Part shown: positions 1-10,744 of the stretch, in pieces | Position numbering within the stretch: position 1 is the stretch's first letter | How the letters are laid out: each line of letters starts with the position of its first letter | Origin: JACCSI01 sp963815285 | GTDB taxonomy: Bacteria > Acidobacteriota > Vicinamibacteria > Vicinamibacterales > UBA2999 | Direction of reading: 5' to 3' | Assembly: GCA_963815285.1 (NCBI GenBank) | Contig: CAWFGB010000004.1 | Span: 62,001-126,000, forward strand | Length of the DNA: 64,000 bases | The notes under the pieces: generated by a model | Database searches by the model: none | What the model was told of the DNA's origin: nothing | What the model saw: the letters and a program-made list of their open reading frames with translations, nothing else | Made by a program: the position numbers and the translations under genes

Positions 1-2106
1 TCGTTCCACACCACGTAGATGTCGCTGAGGGGGCGGTGGATCAGATTGTAGCGGACGTTGGACAGCCACGTGTCGGATTCCCCGTTGTACTGGACAAACG
101 TGTTGAGAAACATCCGAGGCGTGAACGACCAGTCGACGCGCAGCCCCACGAGGTCTCCGGTGAAGGAGCCCTCGGGCAGAGTTACGACGTTGCGCGACAG
201 TGTCGTACTGACGGCGACGTGCGCGTTGAGCCGCCAGCGCAGTCCACCGCCAGCCAGCCGCTGATGACCAGACCAGAACTCGCCCGCACCAACCTCGAGG
301 CTGCCCGACAGGGCCGCGCTTCGATTGGAGCGAAACTCCACGCCGACGTCCTCAAACGAATAGTCACCGGGTCGTACCGGCAGCGGTCCGATCCGGAATG
401 CCGTGGTCAGATGCTCGAAGGTGCTGCGGCCCCATGTCCTCAGCTCGGCACCATCAGCGAAGAGCATCTCGTAATTGACCACGCCGACGCGGGTGAGAAG
501 AGTGGTGTAGGTATCGTCGGTCGTCGATTCGCCCTCGACACCAACGCTGTGCTCGAGCACTCGACCCGCAGCGTCTCGGGGTCTGAAGACACGAGCATAC
601 TTGCCGAAGACCGTACCGACACCGCGCCGCCGAACGAACCCCAGGTCGTGCTGGAAGTCATCGCCGATGTGGAGAAATCCCGCACGGGCCCGGTGGCGGC
701 GTGAGTCCAGGCGCAGGCCCGCTCGTCCCGCCCAGTCGCTGTCGACGGCCGCGGTCGCGCTGCGCATCGCATAGCCTTCGAGCTCCAGTGTGGAGTGCGG
801 TCGGAGTCGGACGTCGAAACCGCCGACGCGGTTGAAGTCTGACGAGCCCGCCGCTTCGCGTCCGAAATAGAAACCAGCGACCGCGGCGGTCCTCGATAGA
901 TCGTGAGAGACGCGGGCGGCCGTAAAGTTGTCTCCCGGACGTCCCTCGAAGTCTTCGGTCTGCATGTTCAGCAGCCCGACGCCCTCTCGGCCGGACCGCC
1001 CCGTCAGACGGACGCCGCCGATGACCGGAATGGGCCGCCCATCCGACGACAGACCGATGCGCCGGCTGAAGAACGGCACGAGATCCCGGCGTGGGTTCTC
1101 ATTGTCGTTTTCGACCAGCCCGATCTGAAACGCGGAAGGGCTTTCGAGGAAGAACTCGCGCTTCTCCGGGAAAAACTGGCTGAAGCGGGTGAGGTTGATC
1201 TGCTGCTCGTCGGCCTCCACCTGCGAAAAGTCGGTGCGCCAGGAGCCATCCAGCACGAACGACGACCCGATGCCCAATTTCAGATCGAGTCCGCCATCAG
1301 CCTGTCCATCCCAGCCCTGTCGTCCCAGGGTTCCGCGCGCGATCTCCGCCGTCGCAAAGGGCTTCACCTGGAGGTTGCGGCCGGGCTGGGCATTCGCGAT
1401 CCCGGTGAGCGTGCCCGCGTACGCCACGTTGTAATGTGAGAACTGGCGCGGCACCGGCGCCCAGGTGGAGGTCTCGTTGGCGCGGCGCGCCCAGCGCACC
1501 ATGTTCAAGCCCCACTCCTGCGCACGCCGCCTCCGGAAAGCGCAGCGTCTTGAACGGGATGGCGATACTCGAGACTCCAACCGTCAGCGCGGATCGACGT
1601 CTTGACCGACCAGACACCGTGCCAGTTGGCATCGTTGCGGCGGCCGTTCTCGTAGCCCAGCGATTCGCGCTGCGCCCCGCCCGGATTGGTGAGAAATCCG
1701 AACGGAGTTGCGACGATCCTGAAACGGGTCGAGGATGAGGCCGAAGCCGTCTCCGCTGCTCCCGCCGAAGTCGCGTTTCAGCTCATTGATGATCAGTCGG
1801 TGAGGCTCGGGGTCGTACAGCACTGCGCCGACGTACAGCGTGTCGTCGTCGAAGAGAAACCGCACTTCGGTCTTGCGCGTCGCTAGTTCGAACTCGGCAG
1901 GCTGCTGCTGGTAGAAATCAGTGGCGGGCGTCGCGCGCTCCCACACCGGCTCGTCGAGCACGCCATCGAGACGAATCGGCTGATCGACGCGGACGGCCTC
2001 GACGCGCTTGGCGGAACGGATCTTGTCGAGATCCTGGCGGGCGGACGCCCCGAGCATCCACCCGAACCAGAATCACCAGGAGAGCCGGGAGGACAAGCCG
2101 ACGCAT
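1..2106 (-). CDS. DUF5916 protein with CBM9-like N-terminus (3' end off window, frameshifted)
   Basis: Probable secreted or outer-membrane beta-barrel protein of the DUF5916 family; function unknown, often found near TonB receptors. The start at 2106 gives a signal peptide (MRRLVLPALLVILV). A CBM9-like stretch follows (IRLDGVLDEPVWERA, then FLFDDDTLYVGAVLYD). The family hallmark FSQVEADEQQINLTRFSQFF and FPEKREFFLE is read from about 1240 down to 1140, and the frame then stays open to position 1, where it reads YVVWNE, close to the usual C-terminus. The reading frame changes near 2055, 1740, 1620 and 1520, yet the conserved segments occur in the right order, which favours consensus indels over decay. 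It starts 35 bp after the upstream NHL gene on the same strand, so co-transcription is likely. Confidence 0.8.
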
Positions 2107-2140
2107 GTCGAGATGCCCCTCCGGCCAGAGTGGTTCGCGG

Positions 2141-3293
2141 TCAGTTCGTCGTGGCGCGAGGGAAGTAGCGACCGATCAGATGTGCCGGGTTGGCTCCCTT
2201 CTTCGGACTGAATTTCTGCGGCCGGCCCACGTGCACGTCGGCCGTGTAGAGGTTGCCGTCGCTGTCGGTATGGAACTGGTGGACGCCCCAGAAGCCCCCG
2301 GGGAAGGCGCCGAACGTGCCCCATGAGTAGAGGAGTTTCCCGTTCAAATCGAATTTCGTGAACTTCTGTGTGATGCCGTCAGCCACCCAGAGATGCTGAT
2401 CCTCGGTCAGCATGAGCGAATAGGGGCGCCTGACCTTCGGCCAGGCATCGAGGAACTTTCCATTCTCGTCGAACACCTGGATGCGCGAGTTCGCGCGATC
2501 GCTGATGTAGATGCGTTGGTTCTTGTCGATCACGATGGCGTGGACCGTGTTCATGTAGCTGGGTCTCGTCTCGTTCGGCTGGTTTCCCGGCTGTCCCCAC
2601 GTGAGCAGGAACTTGCCAGTCCTTGTCGAACTTGACGACACGAGTGTTGACGTAGCCATCGCTGACGAAGAACGTGCCGTCCGGCAGCCACGCGATGTCG
2701 GTCGGCCGCGCGAAGTGCGTCTCGTCGTTGCCCGGCTGCATGGGCGTGCCGATCGGTCATGCACCAGCTTCTTGCCATCGCGAGTGAACTTGTAGATCGC
2801 ATGGGCGCCATCGTCCACCAGCCAGATGTGACGCTCGGGATCGTAGGGGCTGACCAGAGCGCGGTGCGGCCGCACGAACAACTTGTTGTGCTGTTCCCAC
2901 GACTCGATCATTTTGCCGTTGCGGTCGACAAAGGTGACGACGTGATCCCAACGAGGATGGCGGGTAGGATCTTTCTGCGAGAGGTCGAACCCGGAGGCAT
3001 TGCGCTGCGGGACGAGCTCGCCGCCGCCGCCGCCGCCGCCGCCCTCCCGTTTCAGCACTGGCAGACAGCCTCGGGCAAAGATGAGCACGCGGTCCGGGCT
3101 CTCCGCCCAGATGCCCGCCGTCGATCCAATCTGGAAGCCCTCACCGCAGTAGTTCTGCGGCCAGCCGGCCACCAGATCGTACGGGCCGGTCTCGTCGCCG
3201 CCGCCCTTTTCCTGAAGGCGGCGCCTGCGCGAGGCCGCCAACGGTTAAGTGAACGCAAGTGCCGCCGCAGGCGGCGCTGAACTTTCTCTTCAC
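2141..3293 (-). CDS. NHL-repeat six-bladed beta-propeller protein (frameshifted)
   Basis: Exported NHL propeller of the peptidyl-alpha-hydroxyglycine alpha-amidating lyase-like type common in Acidobacteriota; the ligand or activity cannot be read from sequence. The GTG at 3293 is preceded by a clear Shine-Dalgarno (GGGAGG, 6-nt spacing) and starts VKRKFSAACGG. A one-base shift near 3205 joins it to QEKGGGDETGPYDLV. Blades are marked by VDRNGKMIESW, HIWLVDDGAHAIYKF, PTDIAWLPDGTFFVSDGY, RIYISDRANSRIQVFDENGK and HLWVADGITQKFTKFDLNGK. The frame is lost near 2755 and regained near 2615. A run of eight glycines (3018-3042) comes from a CCG triplet tract and is absent from the paralogue at 6679-7893. 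The gene lies between the TonB receptor and the DUF5916 gene, all on one strand. Confidence 0.8.
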
Positions 3294-3339
3294 AAAGTGC
3301 CTCCCTTTCGTTAAGTTCGTCGTCGACGATTCATGTTCC

Positions 3340-3391
3340 AGCGTTCCACAGTTCCAACGTGGAACCCTGGAACCTTGGAACCTTGGAACTC
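3340..3391. repeat. Short tandem repeat, TGGAACCT family
   Basis: Imperfect units of about 8-9 bp (TGGAACCTT and its complement TTCCAAGG) begin 2 bp beyond the stop codon of the TonB receptor. The same family recurs at 7914-7953. Confidence 0.75.
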
Positions 3392-3393
3392 TC

Positions 3394-6300
3394 TTAGAAC
3401 GTGAACCGCAGACCAAGCTGCACCGTCCGGGGATCGCCGGCGACAGTCCGAGTCATGAAATTGGTGTTGTTCCGGGCCCCGCTTGGGTTGCCGTAGTTCA
3501 CTTGATCGGTCAGGTTGTAAATCTCCAAGAAGGCGCCTGCTTCCTAGCGCCCCTGAATGCGCCAGATGTAGTGGAACCGGCCGTCGAGCAGGATCTGCTT
3601 CTCACCGTCAATCCCGTTGCGGATCGCGCGGCCATTGCCGTCAACGGGCGACAAGATCGGTCTGGTGGCGTCGCTGACACCCTTCACGGGGCGATCGTTG
3701 GTGTCGCCATCGCCGTTGGCTCCCGGGAATGAGACCGAGTCGGATCCGAGCGTCTCGTTGATCGGATACCCCGAGTAATAGCGGAACACAAACCCGGCGC
3801 CGAGCCCACGCCATACGTTGGCGTTGGCGCTGGCGGCAAACGCATGACGGTTGTCAAAGCTCGTCCGGCCATAGTCCGCACGCAGGTTGGTGTCGTAGGT
3901 AATCGCGCCGACGTCACGCGCGCGCGCCAGCGTGTAGCTGACGCGTCCCGACCAGCGCTGGGCCATGCGCTTCTCCAGCGCGAGTTCCAGCGCGTTGTAG
4001 TCGGTATTGAGTTCCTCACGCGATTGATACTGGAGCACACGAATGAAGTTGGTGCTCCGTGCCTCTGGTGGGATCAGCTCACCATTCGGATCGAAGACGT
4101 CGACGCCAAGCGTGTGATTCGGCCGTTCGCCCCGGGGGGACCCTCGTTGATGTCGATCTGCGCGACTTGATCGCGTCCGCGATTGCCGACGTAGTCAGCG
4201 GAAACGGCGAGGTACGATCCGATTTGCTGCTTCATCCCGACGCTGAACGCCCACAGATAGGGCATCCGTCGATCGCCGTCGAGCGTCGGCTGGTTGTTCA
4301 CGTAACCGCCGTCCAGAACCCGTTGGCGCAGCTGGGTCAGAAACGCCCGGCATTGCGGACCGATCAGCGCGAGTCCGCTGCTGCCCGTGGGTTGCAGGCA
4401 GCCGGTTTGCACGCCGTTGAAGCCGAAGCCCGTATATGTGTGCACGGGGATGACGCCCGTCTCGCCGGCGACGGGACCTCCCCCGTGTCGAAGACGAACG
4501 AGGGTCCGATCACCGCCCCGGTCAGCAACGCCTGGATAACGTTGAGCTGATGGAGCTGGTAATACTTGCCAAAACCGCCCCGCAACAGCGTCTTCCCGTT
4601 TGCCCCCAGGTCGTACGCGAGGCCAAGCCGCGGCGAGAAGGCATTCTTGGTTTCCGGCGTCAGGTGCTGGTAGTCGTAGCGGAGGCCAAGATTCAGCGTC
4701 ATCTGCCTGCTCACTTGCCATTTGTCCTGCAGGTAGAAGTTGGTCCGCCAGTCCTTCTGGGTGAACTCGATCTGTCCCAGCCGGATGCGAAAGCGGTTCG
4801 GATAGGTCCGCGCGTTGGCAGGATCGAAGGCGGTGTTGGATGGTGAAATCGAACCGGCCGACCAGATCGCCGGCGGTTCCCTGCGGCAGCGCGGCGTTGC
4901 GGCTCCAACCGATTCCGGCTTTGAACGTGTGATCGCCGCCCCATCCTGATTTGAACCACGTGAAGGAGTCGTCCACGGCGATCGAGCGGATGAGGTCTTC
5001 CTGGTAGTTGTTGCGATTCCCGGCGTTGTAGTCGGGATGCGTATTCATGGATCCCAGGTCGAACTGCTCACGGCCGTCGAGTCCAATGAAGTTCCAGCTG
5101 TCGTCGAAAAAGATCCGCGGTCCCTGCAAGAGATTCTCGCGGACATGGCCGACCCTGAACTCGTTGGTCATCGTGTTCCGCAGCACCGATGTCGCAGCAA
5201 AGCTGAAGACCTGATCGCCGCTGTCGTTTTCGAACGTTGCGTTGTCGGGCGTGCTCTCGTTTCCTTCCAGCTCGTCGTTCTCGGTCAAGACCGATTCGCG
5301 CAGCCACCGGAAGCTCAAATGGTTGTTCGTGGTCATCTGGTAGTCGCCGCGAACGAACGTGTTCCAGCCGGTGAAATCGGTCGTGTCCGAGTACGACACG
5401 GCCAGGGGGGCCGCGTCGGCAGGGAAGTTGAGATTGGCGGCTTCCTGAATCAGTGTGCGTTCTGCATTGGCAAACCAGAAGGCCTTGTTCTTCACGATCG
5501 GCCCGCCGAAGCTTCCGCCGAACACGTTGTTGCTGGCCTCCGGGTTTTCGTTACCGGCCTGCTTCAAGAAGTAGTTCGTCGCGTTGAGGTCGTCGTCCTG
5601 GTAGTAGTAGAAGGCGCGACCCTGCGAGACGATTGGCGCCACTCCTGGTCACGGCGTTGACGACCACGCCCGAGGATCCGCCGTATTCCGCCGAATAGTG
5701 GTGGGTCAGCACCTGATACTCGGCCATCGTGTCGAGCGAGACGCGCGCCTGCGTGCCCTGCGACCCGCCGCGCCGATCGTCGTTGTCGTAGGCGCCATCG
5801 ACGAGAAACAGATTGGCTGTCGTCGCCTGGCCATTGGCGTTGAACTGACCGCCTTCAAACGATCCAGGATTCAGGCTGGGCGTGAGTCCAGGCACGAGTT
5901 GCATGAGGCTCAGCTGATTTCGCCCCTGACTCGGCAGGCCGTCAATCTCCTGTTCGTGATGTTCGAGCCGATTTTGCTCGACGTCACTTCGACCAGCGGA
6001 GATTCGCCGGTGACGGTGACCGTTTCCGCCAGCCCGGCGACGTTGAGTGTGAGGTTGATCGCCACCTCCTGGCCGACGTTCAGGAGCAGGCCGGTCTGGG
6101 TCATGGTCTGGAACCCTTGCAGCTCGGCCTTGATGGTGTACGTGCCCGGCACGAGCGTCGGGATCACGAACCTCCCATCGCCGCTCGTGACCGCCGTCCG
6201 TTCGAGCCCGGTCGCTTCGTTGGTGACCGTGATGGTGACGCCGGGCAGCACCGCCTTTCCTTGATCGACGACCGTCCCGGTGATCTCGGTCCGGCCACCT

Positions 6301-6428
6301 TGTGCCAGCGCGGTCGCCGCGGCGCCAAATCCAATAAGTGTCACGAAGGAGAGTATTCGAAAGCCCCTAAAACATGGAGACGGCACGCGCCTACGCCAGG
6401 CGACGAGTCCGCGTGAAAATGCGACCAT
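3394..6428 (-). CDS. Oar-like TonB-dependent receptor with CarboxypepD_reg N-domain (frameshifted)
   Basis: Large outer-membrane receptor of the acidobacterial Oar/CarboxypepD_reg type, about 1,010 residues if repaired; the substrate is unknown. The start at 6428 gives a signal peptide (LSFVTLIGFGAAATALAQ). A carboxypeptidase-regulatory Ig-like fold follows (ITGTVVDQGKAVLPGVTITV, GDGRFVIPTLVPGTYTIKAE), then the plug (VDGAYDNDDRRGGSQGTQ, YSAEYGGSSGVVVNAVTRSG). The barrel ends with the typical aromatic terminus (VQLGLRFTF, stop 3394-3396). The frame changes near 5905, 5640, 4850, 4710, 4050 and 3545, with all expected domains in order. It is probably expressed with the downstream NHL and DUF5916 genes. 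Confidence 0.85.
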
Positions 6429-6588
6429 GGGACGCCTCCCTGAGAATCATTCGGGGACGCAACGCGCACTCCTCGTGTACCCACGAGCAGCGTCTGCGCC
6501 AATTTCAAGTGCCTGGAGAGTAACGCCGATGCTGGGGTTGGCGTTGTGAAAGGATGTCTAAGGATTGTCTCCGAAATGTCTAGTCGAA

Positions 6589-6681
6589 GGGCCAAGGGCG
6601 TAGGACACGGGCATAGGGTGGGGGATAGGCCCTTCCAGCCCTAATACCCACTACGCCCTATGCCCTGCGCCCTATGCCCTA
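6589..6681. repeat. Short tandem repeat, AGGGCRTAGGG/CCCTAYGCCCT family, internally inverted
   Basis: The left part reads AGGGCGTAGG and GGGCATAGGG; the right part is the complement (CCCTATGCCCTGCGCCCTAT), so the array changes orientation midway and could fold back on itself. Its right end supplies the TAG stop of the NHL gene on the minus strand. A related insert lies inside the dynamin gene at about 30315-30370. Confidence 0.75.
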
Positions 6682-7893
6682 ATTGGTCTTTCCCCCCTGG
6701 TAGCGTTTCTCCTGCCCGACGAGCTTCGCCTGATCGGCGCCCTTCTTCGGCCGGAACTTCTGCACGCGGCCACCGAAGACCTCGGCCAGGTAGAGATTGC
6801 CCTCCTGATCGACGCTGATGGAATGAGGCCCATTGAATTGCCCGGGCTGTCCGCCCGGTCCGCCCCAACCGTAGAGGAATTTTCCGTTCAGGTCGTACTT
6901 GAGGATGCGATGCGTGCCACCGTCCGACACCCAGAGAGACTGGTCGGTGGTGATGAGATGAGCGTAGGGCGATGAACGCACGCCCGTCGTCCACATGTCG
7001 AGGAACTTGCCGTTCTGGTCGAAGACCTGGAAGCGGCGATGTCCTCGATCGACCACGAAGAGTCGGCCGTCCTTGCTGATCTGAATGCTGTGGACGGTGT
7101 TGAACTCGTTCGGGCCAGGGTTCTTCGGATCCTTCGGCGCCGTTCCCCAATCCATGAGGAACTTGCCGTCCTTGTCGAACTTCGCCACGCGTGTCCCGCC
7201 ATAGCCGTCGCTGATGAAGAACGTGCCGTCAGGCAGCCAGTCGATGTCGGTGGGACGATCGAACAGCTTGCCGCCGTCCCGTCCCCGCTGGCCTTTGGTG
7301 CCCATCGTCGTCACCAGTTTGCCGTCGTACGTGAACTTGTGGATCACGTGCAACTGATCGTCGAACACCCAGACATGTTTCTGGGGGTCGTACGGGTTCA
7401 TTTTGATTTTGTGCGGCCCGCGCCCGCACTTCATCTCGAACAACTTGTCGTGCTGGGGCCACGACTGCACCATTTTGCCGTTGCGATCGACCACGAAGAT
7501 CACATGGTGGTATCGCCGCTCCCACCCACGCTTCTCCTTTGTCGGTTCGCACGTCGCGCCCAACCCATCGTCGTTTCCGGTGGCACTGCCACGAGAGGGA
7601 TTGAGCAGCGCGTACGGCGTCCACGGCTTGGCGCCGGCAGGCAACGGGAGCTCGCCCCGTTGTGCAATCCAGATCCGGTCTGGTGTCTCGGCGTACACAG
7701 CGCCGACGGATCCCCAGGTCCAACCGTCGTGCTTGACGCCGTCGGCCTCGTCGGGCAACGGTTGCGGCCAGTTTTCAACCAGCTCGTACGGGCCAAACTC
7801 TTCTTGTCCTCCCTTTTCCTGCATCGAAGTCGCAACTGCGACAGGCAAGACCAATCCTATTAGCACCATCAGCAGAGATCTTGGTGGGCGCAT
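6679..7893 (-). CDS. NHL-repeat six-bladed beta-propeller protein
   Basis: Intact paralogue of the propeller at 2141-3293, about 404 residues, likely periplasmic or secreted. ATG at 7893 follows AGGAGACC. The signal peptide is MRPPRSLLMVLIGLVLPVAV, followed by GPYELVENWPQPLPDE as in the paralogue. Blades include HVWVFDDQLHVIHKFTYDGK, RPTDIDWLPDGTFFISDGYG, LFVVDRGHRRFQVFDQNGK, SLWVSDGGTHRILKYDLNGK and NLYLAEVFGGRVQKFRPKKG. The open frame extends far upstream of 7893 on GC-rich sequence with no signal peptide, so the shorter start is preferred. The family often accompanies TonB receptors in Acidobacteriota; its function is unknown. Confidence 0.88.
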   Translation of the reverse strand: MRPPRSLLMVLIGLVLPVAVATSMQEKGGQEEFGPYELVENWPQPLPDEADGVKHDGWTWGSVGAVYAETPDRIWIAQRGELPLPAGAKPWTPYALLNPSRGSATGNDDGLGATCEPTKEKRGWERRYHHVIFVVDRNGKMVQSWPQHDKLFEMKCGRGPHKIKMNPYDPQKHVWVFDDQLHVIHKFTYDGKLVTTMGTKGQRGRDGGKLFDRPTDIDWLPDGTFFISDGYGGTRVAKFDKDGKFLMDWGTAPKDPKNPGPNEFNTVHSIQISKDGRLFVVDRGHRRFQVFDQNGKFLDMWTTGVRSSPYAHLITTDQSLWVSDGGTHRILKYDLNGKFLYGWGGPGGQPGQFNGPHSISVDQEGNLYLAEVFGGRVQKFRPKKGADQAKLVGQEKRYQGGKTN

Positions 7894-7913
7894 CGTGGTC
7901 TCCTTCCGATCCG

Positions 7914-7953
7914 AGGTTCCAAGGTTCAAGAGTTCCAAGGTTCCAGGGAACTT
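7914..7953. repeat. Short tandem repeat, TTCCAAGG family
   Basis: Units GGTTCCAA, GGTTCAAGA, GTTCCAA and GGTTCCAG in tandem, just upstream of the NHL start. This is the complement of the array at 3340-3391. Confidence 0.7.
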
Positions 7954-7989
7954 TGAAGAGTGGACCTTAGCCGAAGAGGGCCAGCGGCT

Positions 7990-8388
7990 GCAACGAGAAG
8001 TGAGGTGGGGCTCGCGACCACCGGAGCGTACAAACGACACTGGGGCGCTTACGGCAAGCCACCGGGCAACATCTTCGTCTCGGTGTGCGTCTCGGGTGGC
8101 CCAGGGCCGAAGAACCCTGGCAAACACTATCTCTACGTTTCCAACTCGTGGCCCGACAGCGCGCCGGCGGCGGCCGCTGAGTTCACCGGCGAGGTCTACA
8201 AGATGGAACTGGATGGGACCATCGTCGGAAAGTTCGGCAAGGCCGGCAAAGCCGTTGGCGAGTTCGCGACCATCCACCAGATGGACTGCCGCGATCCGGA
8301 CGTCATCTACACGGCCGAGATCAACAACTGGCGGTCGCAGAAGATCCTGCTCACGCCTCAGGCGATGAAGCCGACGAGTCAGCGTTAG
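7990..8388 (+). pseudogene. C-terminal piece of an NHL-repeat protein
   Basis: Reads GAYKRHWGAYGKPP, NIFVSVCVSGGPGPKNPGKH, YLYVSNSWPDSAP, GEVYKMELDGTIVGKFGKAG and AEINNWRSQKILL, ending at TAG 8386-8388. These are the final blades of a longer plus-strand NHL propeller of another subfamily than the minus-strand copies. No signal peptide or early blades exist upstream; the sequence before about 7990 is repeat and the 5' region of the neighbouring gene. It is therefore an N-terminally truncated remnant. Confidence 0.75.
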
Positions 8389-8392
8389 CACG

Positions 8393-8715
8393 ATGACCAT
8401 GGAACGTAGCTTCAACGCTCTCGCGGTGGTAACCGTCCTCGCCCTCAGCGCGACGCTCGTCGCGCAGCCCACGGTTCCGGAGCTAGCGTTTCGAGACCAA
8501 TGCGCACCTGCCGAAACGCCGAACGACATCCATGTCGGCGAGGTTGCTGGAGTCGGCACCAACTCGAAGGGACAGATCTTCGTCTACACACGGACGGGCC
8601 ATCCGTACGCGACGCTCGGCGACAATCGAACGTTTTCACGTGGCGGATCGCGGCTCTGCGCGTCGATCCGCAAGACAACGTGTGGATGATCGATGTGGCG
8701 GCCAATCTGAGCCGA
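8393..8715 (+). pseudogene. N-terminal piece of an NHL-repeat protein
   Basis: Starts 5 bp after the C-terminal NHL piece with a good signal peptide (MERSFNALAVVTVLALSATL) and the typical first-blade text (DIHVGEVAGVGTNSKGQIFV, YTRTGHPYATLG). After a frame change near 8640 it reads RVDPQDNVWMIDVAANL and then stops resembling a propeller at about 8715. Possibly one tandem copy lost its front and the next lost its back, or assembly deletions produced the pattern. Confidence 0.7.
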
Positions 8716-9058
8716 CCCGCCCATTTTCGATACCGACTCGTCTGCCAGCTCGCCGCGATCGGCCACAACAAAGCCGTCGCCGAGCTCTTCGGCGTCAAGC
8801 TCGCGAGATTCGTCGCCTGGCTATTGTGGCGCGGCGTGTATCTGCTCAAGATCACGATGCTGGGTCGAAAAGTGCGGCTGTTTCTCGAGTGGAATTGGGC
8901 GATGTTCTTCCCGCCCGACATCTTCGCACTTGGGTTACGCGCGCACGCGCCGCGGCGTGCCGAATGCGGACGAGTCAGCGGAACGGTCGAGTGGGCGCCG
9001 CGCGCTGCCGCCTGGTGGGTTGTCGTCGGGTCTGTGCCTCCCTGTCGCAAACAGGTAG
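8716..9058 (+). pseudogene. C-terminal piece of a type II NADH dehydrogenase (NDH-2)
   Basis: The sequence joined to the NHL stub reads HFRYRLVCQLAAIGHNKAVA, then KLARFVAWLLWRGVYLLKI and EWNWAMFFPPDIF. This matches the membrane-binding C-terminal region of single-subunit FAD NADH:quinone oxidoreductases (FRY-x(3)-G-x-LA-x-IG, then an amphipathic W-rich stretch). A one-base shift near 8932 continues as GYARTRRGVPNADESAER to TAG 9056-9058. The FAD and NADH Rossmann domains are absent. The identification rests on motif memory, not a search. Confidence 0.55.
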
Positions 9059-9291
9059 TGCGAGTAGCCTCGCAAAATGCGTCGGTCACCACGGAGTGTT
9101 CGCCCCGCATGCTGCGCTGCGGGCGGCGATCACGAGGGCGGGGCGCCCCTCAGAGGGAAGCCGCCGAACCGGCACTGCCCCCACAGTGCTTGAGCTCAGA
9201 GCTCGGCCCGCGCGCGTCGCCGCCCGTCTGATGCGAGCGGCGCGTCGCGCAGGCTGCTGAAGTTGCTGTCGAGGCTGCTCACGACAGATTG
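9059..9291. other. Intergenic stretch, nothing recognised
   Basis: GC-rich sequence between the NDH-2 remnant and the haloperoxidase stop codon. No supported gene, repeat or RNA was seen. Confidence 0.4.
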
Positions 9292-10571
9292 TCAGTCGCG
9301 GCGGAGCATGTAGTTGGCGTCCGTGAACTCAGGCACCTTCACACACGCGGCCTGGCTGGCATCGGACTCGAACTGAAAATGGATGCCGCCATGGATACGA
9401 CTTCGCGCGAGCTGATCGGCGAAATCCCCAAAAGCTGTCGAAATCGCGCGTGACGCTGGGAAGGCCCATGGTCCGCGGCCAGGTGATGGTGAACGGCACA
9501 TCGTCGCGGCCGATCCCAAGTTGCAACACCCGCGCGGCCGCGGCGGAGAGACATGCCACGTTCCCCGCGTACGACGGATACGGTGGTGTCACCAGCAGCG
9601 GAGTCCACGTGGCATCCGCAGTCGTGTCGGGATTGAGATCTTCGTCCGCACGACGAATCGCCGTCACCGGCCGCCAGAATCCGTACCGAACTTGCTGGTG
9701 AACGACGTCTGCAGACCATCGTGCAGTCCGACATTGACGAGCACGAACAGGCGCGCCGTATCGGTGAGCGAGAGACCCTCGTCCTGCGCGGCGATGGCCG
9801 CCACCATATTCACACGTGGAAGAACCCGATTGTCGTGTTCACACCCGCGAAGACCTGGGACATGAGCGTCTCCTCTGCCGTGCGAGCGGCGCTCGTTGCG
9901 GATCCGAGAAGTTGCGTCTCGTTGAGGTCCTGCGCATAACGGGCGCTGGTCAGCGTCGGCGGCGACGGTGGGAGGTATTGCGTGCTCGTTAGCATCGCGA
10001 ACTGCACTACGTTCGGGAAGAACGTGAAAGTCGCGAAGCTGTTGGCCGGTGGCGTTGGCTGCCACAAGCCGGGGAAGGGCGGCAGGACGTAAGCGGCGTC
10101 GGGTGTGATGACGCTCGGCCATCCATCGTCCGTCCGCCACTCGAGCACGGCTTGCGCCGCCTGTCGACCGATTGCCCGCCCCTGCCGGGCAAGTCCAGGC
10201 GGTATTGATGCGAGTTGCACAGCCAATGCGGCATCGAACGTTGCCTGCTGCGTCGGGTAAAACGCGGTCAGCACGTCTCTGGCTGCCTGTGCTGCGGCCG
10301 CTTCGGGAGATGCACCGCGCGACCCGCTAATCTGGACGCGATACGGGGTGTAGACCCTCTCGATCGAGTTGATCGCCTCGAACATCGCAATATGCATCAT
10401 CGGCAGCGACCGCAGTTGCGTGCCGGGTGGCGGACCGAACAACGTCTGCAGGACCTGGTTCCACTGGATGACGACATTCGGCGTCTGCGCCCGCGCAGGA
10501 TCGGCAGCGTTCATGACAATCACAGCTGCGATCACCGTCACGAACGCCTTGAGCGTTCCACGCATACTCAT
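9292..10571 (-). CDS. Vanadium-dependent haloperoxidase / PAP2-like exported protein (frameshifted)
   Basis: Secreted member of the vanadium haloperoxidase branch of the PAP2 superfamily, about 425 residues if repaired. ATG at 10571 follows GGGAGG, and the signal peptide ends in ADPARAQ. Recognisable segments in order: VVIQWNQVLQTLFG, LPMMHIAMFEAINSIERVYT, AAQAARDVLTAFYP, FWRPVTAIR, TPPYPSYAGNVACLSAAAAR and SRIHGGIHFQFESDASQ. The last resembles the vanadate/phosphate-binding S-R-x-x-GG-x-H motif. The frame changes near 9835, 9665 and 9430. Acid phosphatase activity is an alternative to halide oxidation. Substrate unknown. Confidence 0.75.
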
Positions 10572-10744
10572 CACAGCCTCCCCCGTCTGGAACCTCCGTT
10601 TTGACGTCCAAGCTCGGCCACATCCTACACCTGCGCACGACGCTCGGGACGAGAGTCTTGTGGCTTTGGTCGCGCATCGTCCAACCCGCAGCCCCGACGG
10701 CATCTACGCCGGAACGACCCGACGTTCTCCATTTTCTCGGACAA

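Noticed and set aside
1..6428. Programmed frameshifting in the DUF5916, NHL and TonB genes
   Set aside because: Shifts occur at many unrelated sites without slippery heptamers plus downstream structure; consensus error or decay is simpler.
7894..8562. N-terminal extension of the NHL gene beyond 7893
   Set aside because: The extension crosses a repeat and antisense NHL remnants; ATG 7893 has a Shine-Dalgarno and signal peptide.
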